DNA of 64,000 nt from Terebella lapidaria (Eukaryota; Annelida; Polychaeta; Terebellida; Terebellidae), in assembly GCA_949152475.1 (NCBI GenBank), contig OX424570.1:23060694-23124693 (forward strand). Reading direction: 5' to 3'. The position numbers and the translations under genes were made by a program. This document shows positions 57,241-64,000 of the stretch, piece by piece (within the stretch, counting starts at the first letter, position 1; each line of letters starts with the position of its first letter). The notes below the pieces were generated by a model, which saw only the letters and a program-made list of their open reading frames with translations, did not search any database and was not told where the DNA came from.

Positions 57241-57246
57241 TAGTCA
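57241..57246 (-). promoter_or_regulatory. UGA-CUA candidate readthrough site 1
   Basis: Segment 1 ends GAA GGA TGA, followed by CTA TCG GCA TCC GGC CCC ATG (sense), all in one frame. The UGA-CUA context and the six-codon distance to the next ATG are the same as at site 2. Confidence 0.6.
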
Positions 57247-58350
57247 TCCTTCCTGGTAGAACGGGAACGACGTCACATGTTGCGGGGTCGCTTGAGACAG
57301 GTGCCGGAACATCTCCTCCTGGGCCAATGTCCGGAAGTTGTCGCGGGCCGGGCACACGAAAAAGCGTATGAACGGGAAGTGATACGCCAAAACGTGCGCG
57401 TCGAGGTTCTGGGCCGTCCGGAAAGGTCCGCGTCGTGGTACGGTGGACCACTGTCGCTCTCCTGCTCCCTCCTCTTCGCCGATGCAGAAGGGGCACTCGT
57501 AGCGACCGTCTCCACGCTGTAGCGGAGCCAACGTGAGGAGGTTTCCCTCCGACAGGGTCGACTGTTCATCAAAGTTGTGGATATGGCCGTATCCAGCGCT
57601 CCGATTTCGCTTGCCGAGTGGAACATTGTTCCAGTCTATGGGCCGAGTTCCGTAAGGTGTCACGGGAGGTGGCACCAACTCCATAAGCTCCGCCACTTGG
57701 CGACGGAAAGTCGAAGTCGGGGCCGAAATAGCAGATCCGCCACTAGAACGCGACGAACTGCTCGATGTCGATCGGGCTCCCGCCCCATGTTTCTTCTTAA
57801 AAGAAGTGTAGGTTCTCTTGTTCGGAGAACGGGAAGCCGAGGGTCGTACTACCGCTGAGCTGGTAGTTGGTGAGATCGGGGCCGGAGTGATCGGGGCGAT
57901 CACTTGATTTGTTGGGTCGGGTTGGCGGCTCGCCGCGGCGACTCGCTGAGCCTCTTGAGCCGCTTGTCGTGCCTCGATCGCTCGCTGGACAATACTCCCG
58001 CCTTCCTCGAGTCGGCGGAAGCGCTCGGGGTCGACATTAAAGATGTCATCCGGAGTCGGGCTTGGGGTATGGCGCGATCCTCGTTGCGCCAACTTCTCTC
58101 GAGCCGATTTGGGTCGCGCACCCTTCTCTGATCCACTCGCGGTATCTCCGGGGTCGTTCTGGGCGAGTTGCTCGGCTTGAGATTCGGGGCCAGTCGTAGA
58201 ATCGTCGTCGGGGACGATTATCAGGTGATCCGATTCCTCACCCTGGTCGACAACTTGGACGATGATTTTATCGCCGTCCACTTTTACTGTGCGGGGCCGA
58301 TTATCATCAGGGTCGCCTTTGTCCCGGTCATCCCCGGGTTTGTCAGCCAT
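57244..58350 (-). CDS. Element B accessory frame, segment 1 (zinc-finger-like)
   Basis: 368 codons from ATG 58350 (a TTG 15 bases upstream is in frame but unlikely to start it). Residues 1-100 are very acidic with Asp/Glu repeats (DKGDPDDNRPRTVKVDGDK). Residues 100-210 are Ala/Gln then Ser/Arg-rich with a basic patch (RSPNKRTYTSFKKKHGAG). Residues ~275-365 look like a C2H2-type zinc-binding region: YECPFC (C-x2-C), then LDAHVLAYH (H-x4-H), then a second partial motif (FVCPARDN, FRHLSQATPQH) that lacks a clear second Cys. The stop is TGA-CTA and the same frame continues into segment 2. A nucleic-acid-binding accessory protein is plausible; no named family is recognised. Confidence 0.75.
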   Translation of the reverse strand: MADKPGDDRDKGDPDDNRPRTVKVDGDKIIVQVVDQGEESDHLIIVPDDDSTTGPESQAEQLAQNDPGDTASGSEKGARPKSAREKLAQRGSRHTPSPTPDDIFNVDPERFRRLEEGGSIVQRAIEARQAAQEAQRVAAASRQPDPTNQVIAPITPAPISPTTSSAVVRPSASRSPNKRTYTSFKKKHGAGARSTSSSSSRSSGGSAISAPTSTFRRQVAELMELVPPPVTPYGTRPIDWNNVPLGKRNRSAGYGHIHNFDEQSTLSEGNLLTLAPLQRGDGRYECPFCIGEEEGAGERQWSTVPRRGPFRTAQNLDAHVLAYHFPFIRFFVCPARDNFRTLAQEEMFRHLSQATPQHVTSFPFYQEG

Positions 58351-59784
58351 GCTGGCGGGCCGCAATTAAAGCCGAGGTACTCCCAAGTACTAACTAGGCT
58401 GGCTGTAACTAAGTCCCGATTCCTTCAAAACCAGCCTAGTTTGGATGCCGATAACAATGCCGAATTATTTCCCAAAGTCTTGTGACCAGGATTTCAATAA
58501 TACCAAAGTTCACAGGCCGACAATTATATATGATTATCACAGTTTTTGTAACAAGAGTTCGCACTTTAAGTCTTCGGAACTTTCGACAGTAGTCCTTCTC
58601 CTCCAAAGTCTCAGGCGCAAGTGACCTGATTGCCGCTAATCACTTCAGCCGTACACAAAGATGCTGACAGCATCTCGATTCTTAGAACTGGGTCGGGGGG
58701 CGCTCTCTATCTGCATAGAAAACGTCTTTACGCTATGTATCATTGTTCCAAGCGTACACACAGCAAGGCGGGGCCGTCGTCAAGGAAACGCAGAGCGATC
58801 CTTCTCTGACCTCTTGGGTCAGTCCATTACGACAGTACTGTCCAGATTTCCGTATCTCCATCTGCCGTCCCCTGGATAGCACGTTCCGAAACATTGTCTA
58901 TCTGTACTAATCGACTGTTCGAATTACTGGGCTCTTTTTGCCCGACGACTCACTATTGTCTTTATCAGGGGAGATTTCATGTGGGTGCTGTAAACAGCTT
59001 AAATGTCTATCTGCGCTCGTGCGTACCTTGTGAACTAAACAGTTTATCATTCCTTCTCCCACAAATTAGCGCACAATAAACTACGGGGTCGATTTGCTGT
59101 TTCACAGACGACACACAGTTATTAAAGGCTGAGATATGAATATCAATCACTCACAGGGGCGGACATCGTTCCATTCATTTTCAGCCAGTTCACAAGACGA
59201 CGGGGCCGCTAATATTGTAGGGGTCGAAATTCCAATGAACTGGGTCGGTCACACCGCGGCGCTTTGAACATTTTGGGTGATGAATTTGGTGACAGGCCGC
59301 ATCTTGGTATGATAGCTATGTAGTGACTGGTTCCTGTACCACTGGGCCGTTCCTCCGAATATTACATGGAGTGAGTAGAGGCTCTGTCGACGCATACTCC
59401 GGAACGAATCACACTATCACCTCTTCGACAACTAAGTGGCCTTACTCACGGTGTGACTGGTTTTTATCCCCTTCGGCTGGCACATGGATGGAAGCTTTAC
59501 ATGATAATCTTAGTCATTGCGTAACATACGCCTTGATCAATGGTACATGTTATACGGGGTCGAAACACATATCATAATGCAACCAATTTTTCACCAGCAT
59601 CGTAATTATAATATCATATCAAGTGTATATATATCGAATTTGCCTCACTGACATCTTGTACATGTTAAATGCATATATTGTTATTGTAATATAATATATT
59701 ATTGTGAGGAATGACATGATATCATAGTCCATTAGACATGCATAATTCATCATCAATGATATCAATCAGATAACAAGGCCGGGG
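58351..59784 (-). other. Element B spacer between pol and accessory frame
   Basis: About 1.4 kb with no open frame of note on the sense strand, yet carrying at least eight GGGTCG/GGGCCG words on the plus strand. It could hold a promoter or splice acceptor for the accessory mRNA, but no specific signal was identified. Confidence 0.5.
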
Positions 59785-62700
59785 TTATCTGTATCGGGCC
59801 GGTCTGCGTGCGTGGCGTTTGGGTCGATTTGGTCGTGCAGGCAGGGGCGCAGCCTCGCTTGTCTCGGGGTCGGATGATATCACGGGCTTTTGCTTGCGTG
59901 ACTTGCGTGCCGGTTTTGGCGCGTCGGAACTTGATCCGCGTGATCTTTTCCGTTGTCGATGTCGGCTTGAGCCGGTTGAGGTCGGAGATCGTGATTTACG
60001 ATTCTGGGTCGTTGGCGAATCAGACTCAGCAGTTTGGTCTGAATCGGTATGCCGATCTTGCACTGTTACCTCCCAAGGGTAGTAGAACTCCTTGAGAAGT
60101 CCCATGGGGTCGGGCGACTGTTCTGGGTCGGAGCGACTTGACGACGTTGTGGGTCGTACAGGGTCGGAGTAGATGTGGGCCGCTTGATTGTCACCTTCGT
60201 ATGGCTTGAGCACATCCAGATGAACAACACGAGTGTTCCGAGGGTTGGAAACCAGGGCGATTCGGTAATCCACCTCGGTTACACGGTCGATGATCCTCCA
60301 GGGACCAGTCCAGGGTCGAGCGAACTTATTATTCTGCGTGAGTGGCAGATAATAATACCGGACCAGTTCTCCTGGTTGAAACTGGGGTCGTGGTTTCGCA
60401 TGGGCATCGTAACCCATCTTCTGTCGAATTGCCGCTTTCGTGAGATGGTCTCGGGCGACACAGTGGGCCGTCCTGATGGCTTGCCGCAAATACTCCACAT
60501 ACTCCGGACCACACGGAGGTAGAGGCTCGGGGTCGTAAGTCGGAAACATGAGGTCGACTGGCAAGTTACACTCGTGTCCGTACACCATTAGATGCGGGGT
60601 GCATCCCGTGGACGAGTGTACTGAGGTTCGATAGGCCATTAACACGTATGGCAGGTGCACGTCCCAGTCGTTTGCACGATCGCTGTCGAATGCACTCAGC
60701 ATGTTGAGCAATGTCCTGTTGAATCGCTCAACTTGGCCGTCGCTCTGAGGTCGATATGGGGTCGTACGAATCTTTTTGGCGCCCAGTAGACGCACAACAT
60801 GCCGGAACAGGGACGACTCAAACTCGGTACCTTGATCGCTATGGACCGCCTTGGGGACACCGTGGTAAACTATCCACCGATTCACCAAGGTGTCGGCAAC
60901 ATTTTTGGCCGTATGTCGCCGTAGCGGGAAAGCGTCAGTGTACTTCGTAAAGTAGTCCGACACGACTAGTACATACCGATGGCCTCTTCCCGTGACCTTG
61001 TGGGTGTCGAGGATGTCCATTGCTATTCTGTCGAACGGCGCTCCTGTTGGTAGCTGTGTCAGGGGCGATCTTTTTGGGACCGGTTTACCCTTGCGGGTCA
61101 CACATTGTGGGCAGCGGGCACACCAGCGGGCGACGTCCAACGCCAAGCCGGGCCAGTAGAATCGGCGCCTGACTCTTTCGATGGTACGCTGTATGCCGAG
61201 ATGTCCGACAATCTTTAGGTCGTGTAGTTGGTGCAGAACTTGTGTCCTGAGTGCTACGGGGAGCACAGTTTGCACCACAGGCCGTCCGGCGGGGTCGGTT
61301 TTTACATGCCGAACCAGCACTCCGTCCTGTAGCGCCAGGAGGTTCCAGCGGGAAACAAGTGTCTTTACCTCCTCTCCATGGCGGGCGACTTCTCTAGAGT
61401 CGGGCTTGGTGCCGGCTAATGTCCATTGCCGCACTTTTCCGACGCTGGGGTCGGCTTGCTGTGCCGCGACAATGTCCTGGGTCGAATAGTCCGAAAGCCA
61501 CTTTTGTCCATCAAGTGTGGCGTCCAAAGCACGGACTCGAACAACTTGGCGTGCCGAAACTAGTTGGGGCAAGACCGGTGATGTTATTGAATCACTGTCC
61601 AGGAGGTCTGCCCTTGTCTGGGTCGGAACAACAGTTATCCGACGAACTGGAAGTTCTCCGGAACTTGTTTCTGGGTCGGTCGGAGGTGTGACGAGTCGTC
61701 CGGGACAGTCTTGGTGTTTACAACTGTGGCACCGTGACAGGCCGTCGGCGTTACCGTGTAGTTTACCGGGTCGATGCTCTATCCGAAAGTCATACTGCTG
61801 TAGCTTGGCGAGCCACCTAGCGAGCATGCCGTCGGCGTCGCTGTAATTTTTCAGCCACCTCAGCGAGCTATGGTCGGTCCGGAGGAGGAATTTTCTACCC
61901 CAGAGATAATGCCGATAGTGCTGCACCATCTCCACTACTGCCAGCAGTTCCCGATAAGTGGTGCAATAGTTCCTTTGGGTTCGGGACAGGGTTTTACTGG
62001 CGAACCCGATGGGGATTTCCTTCCCGTTAACCCTTTGCGAGAGGGCACCTCCTACAGCAAAGCCGCTTGCATCCGTGTCGAGGATGAAGTAGTCATCCGG
62101 ATTCTGGGTCGGGTGAACGAGCTTTGGCGCCTTGATGAGGGCGTCGCGGAGTCGCTGGAAAGCTCGTCGCTGGGCCGGTCCCCAAGTGAAGTGGCATTCA
62201 CCTCGGGTAAGCGCTACGAGAGGTTCAGCGATCTCAGCATAGTCCTTGATGAATCGCCTGTGATAATTGGCGAAACCAAGGAAAGCCCTGACGTCGGGGA
62301 TCTCGCACGGGGTCGGCCATTCCCTAATGGCTTTGACTTTGTTGGGGTCGACTCGGATTCCTTGGCCGCTCACTATGAACCCTAAGTACAAGATTTCCCG
62401 TTGGAACAACTCACACTTCTTGGACTGAAGTTTCAGGCCTGCCGATCTGATCTGATCCAGGACCGCTTCCAGGTTTGCGAGTGACTGATCGAATGTTCTG
62501 CCGTAAGCTATCACGTCGTCGAGATAGCACATACACCGGGTCCACAAGTAACCATGGAGTATGGTCTCCATAAGCCGTTCAAAGGTTGCCGGGGCGTTGC
62601 TAAGGCCGAATGGCATGACCTTAAACTGATAGAGTCCCTTCCTTGTGGCGAAGGCAGTCTTCGGTCTGTCGCTAGGGTCGACTTCGACCTGCCAGTAGCC

Positions 62701-64000
62701 GGAGGCTAGGTCCAGGGCCGAGAAGTAGTTGGCGCCTGCCAGGGCGTCATGAGTGTCCTGAATGTTGGGCAAGGGATACGAGTCCTTGCGGGTAACGTCA
62801 TTCAGGAGCCGATAGTCGACACAGAAGCGTACTTGTCCGTTCTTCTTCCGTACGAGCACTACCTGTACGCTCCAGGGTGAGTCTGACGGCTCAATACACC
62901 CCAAACGGAGCATCTTGTCGACTTCTTCGTCGATGATGCTTTGCTGCGCCTGGGGGACGCGTCGCTGTCGTTGCCGAATCGGGGCCGAGTTGCCGGTGTC
63001 GATCTTATGCTGGACGACTTGGGTCCGTCCCAGTTGGCCATCTGGGTGCATGAAAGTGTCCTGGTATTGGTGAACCAGGTTGGCACAGCGCCGATGCTGT
63101 TCCGGTGTTAGTCCAGCGCGATCCACCATTTCTTGTAGATGTGGCGGTAGGTCGCGGTAGTGACTGGCGTCTACCGTGGACGGGTCGGGCTCCTCTCCGG
63201 GTCGTGGCAAAGCTCCGACGACACTCTCGACAGGGCTGGCTATTGCGACGGGGTCGGAACGGGTAAGCGTAATGCCGGTATCTGCTGGATTGTCTACCGA
63301 CACTTTTACGCACTGCCGATTCAGGGTCGTAAGTGTTCTCCCCATGATGAGGTCAGTTTCCTCGGGAAAAGTCGTTAGTGGCTGGACTATCCTCGGGTGT
63401 TGACGGACTCGAACTCGGGAAGTCGGGACTAGCTCCACTATTGCTTCGCTGCGTGCGGGGACGGTGACAGCTCGGCGCACGGCCATTCTGACAACATTGG
63501 CCTCAATGTCTTTGTACGCGAACAGGATCTCCTTGTGTACCTGTATCGTTCCTTCACCGTAATTCACCACAGCGTTAGCTTGCCGGAAAAAGTTCATGCC
63601 GAGAATCATGTCGTCATGTATGTCAGCCACACAAAATGTCACAATCATATGGTTGGTTCCGACCTGTATTGGAAGGTCGATCAGTCCATCGTTCGGGCTT
63701 GACTGTCCGTTGACGTTACGAATGGTAGCCGAAGTAGATCGCAAATGTCGCTGGTCGGCGGGGACGTGTCGTAGCTGGTTGCGACGGAGCAGGGAGATCT
63801 GCGCTCCGGAGTCGAGTACCGACAATTTCCAGCACTTGTTTGCGGCTCTGGAGTTGTTGATGACATGCAGAATTTTGGGGTCGTCTGGCGGCGGCTTGAA
63901 AAGCGCATGAAGAGGCGGTAGCTTGGATTCCGGTCCGCTCGGAAAGGCGTAGAATCCTCCGTCGTCGGAGATCCATTCAACCTCGGACATGCTGTCCGTT
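59785..64000 (-). CDS. pol: Element B Pol polyprotein: protease, RT, RNase H, integrase
   Basis: 1401 codons from ATG 63990 to TAA 59785; the frame is open to the window edge, so it may continue from gag. In order: aspartic protease with LDSGAQ (Asp60) and ILGMNF (129-134); RT with KDSYPLP, DLASGYWQ, MPFGLSNAP and YLDD (489-492); RNase H with DTDASG (638-643), YRELLAVV and RTDHSSLRWL; integrase with the N-terminal HHCC zinc motif (~919-963) and a DD35E core (Asp992, Asp1052, Glu1088); a GPW/F-like C-terminal module (about 1240-1290); then a Ser/Arg/Lys-rich tail with no chromodomain. All catalytic residues are present, so the enzyme set could be active. It copies element RNA to DNA and integrates it. 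Its stop, TAA CCC, is not a leaky context. Confidence 0.96.
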   Translation of the reverse strand, partial: TDSMSEVEWISDDGGFYAFPSGPESKLPPLHALFKPPPDDPKILHVINNSRAANKCWKLSVLDSGAQISLLRRNQLRHVPADQRHLRSTSATIRNVNGQSSPNDGLIDLPIQVGTNHMIVTFCVADIHDDMILGMNFFRQANAVVNYGEGTIQVHKEILFAYKDIEANVVRMAVRRAVTVPARSEAIVELVPTSRVRVRQHPRIVQPLTTFPEETDLIMGRTLTTLNRQCVKVSVDNPADTGITLTRSDPVAIASPVESVVGALPRPGEEPDPSTVDASHYRDLPPHLQEMVDRAGLTPEQHRRCANLVHQYQDTFMHPDGQLGRTQVVQHKIDTGNSAPIRQRQRRVPQAQQSIIDEEVDKMLRLGCIEPSDSPWSVQVVLVRKKNGQVRFCVDYRLLNDVTRKDSYPLPNIQDTHDALAGANYFSALDLASGYWQVEVDPSDRPKTAFATRKGLYQFKVMPFGLSNAPATFERLMETILHGYLWTRCMCYLDDVIAYGRTFDQSLANLEAVLDQIRSAGLKLQSKKCELFQREILYLGFIVSGQGIRVDPNKVKAIREWPTPCEIPDVRAFLGFANYHRRFIKDYAEIAEPLVALTRGECHFTWGPAQRRAFQRLRDALIKAPKLVHPTQNPDDYFILDTDASGFAVGGALSQRVNGKEIPIGFASKTLSRTQRNYCTTYRELLAVVEMVQHYRHYLWGRKFLLRTDHSSLRWLKNYSDADGMLARWLAKLQQYDFRIEHRPGKLHGNADGLSRCHSCKHQDCPGRLVTPPTDPETSSGELPVRRITVVPTQTRADLLDSDSITSPVLPQLVSARQVVRVRALDATLDGQKWLSDYSTQDIVAAQQADPSVGKVRQWTLAGTKPDSREVARHGEEVKTLVSRWNLLALQDGVLVRHVKTDPAGRPVVQTVLPVALRTQVLHQLHDLKIVGHLGIQRTIERVRRRFYWPGLALDVARWCARCPQCVTRKGKPVPKRSPLTQLPTGAPFDRIAMDILDTHKVTGRGHRYVLVVSDYFTKYTDAFPLRRHTAKNVADTLVNRWIVYHGVPKAVHSDQGTEFESSLFRHVVRLLGAKKIRTTPYRPQSDGQVERFNRTLLNMLSAFDSDRANDWDVHLPYVLMAYRTSVHSSTGCTPHLMVYGHECNLPVDLMFPTYDPEPLPPCGPEYVEYLRQAIRTAHCVARDHLTKAAIRQKMGYDAHAKPRPQFQPGELVRYYYLPLTQNNKFARPWTGPWRIIDRVTEVDYRIALVSNPRNTRVVHLDVLKPYEGDNQAAHIYSDPVRPTTSSSRSDPEQSPDPMGLLKEFYYPWEVTVQDRHTDSDQTAESDSPTTQNRKSRSPTSTGSSRHRQRKRSRGSSSDAPKPARKSRKQKPVISSDPETSEAAPLPARPNRPKRHARRPARYR

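Larger units (their letters stand above)
54297..64000 (-). mobile_element. Ty3/gypsy retrotransposon element B (3' part, cut by window edge)
   Basis: In sense order (descending coordinates): protease-RT-RNase H-integrase polyprotein, 1.4 kb without a recognised gene, an accessory reading frame split by two UGA-CUA stops, a polypurine tract and the 3' LTR. Gag and the 5' LTR lie beyond 64000. The whole stretch shares a dense, strand-specific GGGTCG/GGGCCG (sense CGACCC/CGGCCC) composition absent from flanking DNA, which supports treating it as one element. Pol is uninterrupted for 1401 codons, so the insertion is young. Confidence 0.9.

Noticed and set aside
57244-58365. Accessory frame read as Gag of a second element
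   Set aside because: It lies 3' of pol on the sense strand, has no capsid-like or CCHC knuckle region, and shares composition with pol. An out-of-order gag cannot be fully excluded without sequence beyond 64000.

Overview
The window is genomic DNA of an invertebrate animal. The basis is spliced genes with GT-AG introns, extracellular PAN, EGF and trefoil exons with phase-1 introns, an animal ZW10 gene, animal-type Ty3/gypsy and APE-endonuclease LINE elements, MITE-like elements and much AT-rich repetitive intergenic DNA. The style suits a marine lophotrochozoan or basal deuterostome, but no species can be named.

Layout. (1) 473-7445: a decayed Ty3/gypsy element, plus strand, with two LTRs and a TATA target duplication. 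(2) 7482-23587, minus strand: three tandem copies of a small secreted-protein gene. Each has a signal peptide plus PAN/apple-like exon, an EGF exon and a P-type trefoil exon. Units 1 and 3 look open; unit 2 is broken. The gypsy element inserted just downstream of unit 1's trefoil exon. Promoter-side and 3' flanks were duplicated with the genes. (3) 26110-26554: a MITE-like TIR element. (4) 27236-32831, minus strand: a complete seven-exon ZW10 gene (766 codons; RZZ/NRZ complex). (5) 32997-33564: a TIR element filled with short palindromes. (6) 37409-41433: a LINE with two long intact ORFs. (7) 42990-43575: a fold-back repeat. (8) About 44300-53280: three diverged tandem copies of a 2-4 kb non-genic block. 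(9) About 54300 to beyond 64000, minus strand: a second, well-preserved gypsy element cut by the window edge.

The most interesting region is the second gypsy element. Downstream of pol, where env would sit, is a 938-codon frame interrupted only by two UGA codons. Each is followed by CUA (the known leaky UGA-CUA context), and each lies exactly six codons before an in-frame AUG. This suggests staged readthrough, or termination-reinitiation, of a zinc-finger/disordered/coiled-coil accessory polyprotein. The same element carries about 80 copies of GGGTCG or GGGCCG, all on one strand (CGACCC/CGGCCC in the sense strand), in all three codon frames and in non-coding parts. The palindrome-array element near ZW10 is the second unusual structure.
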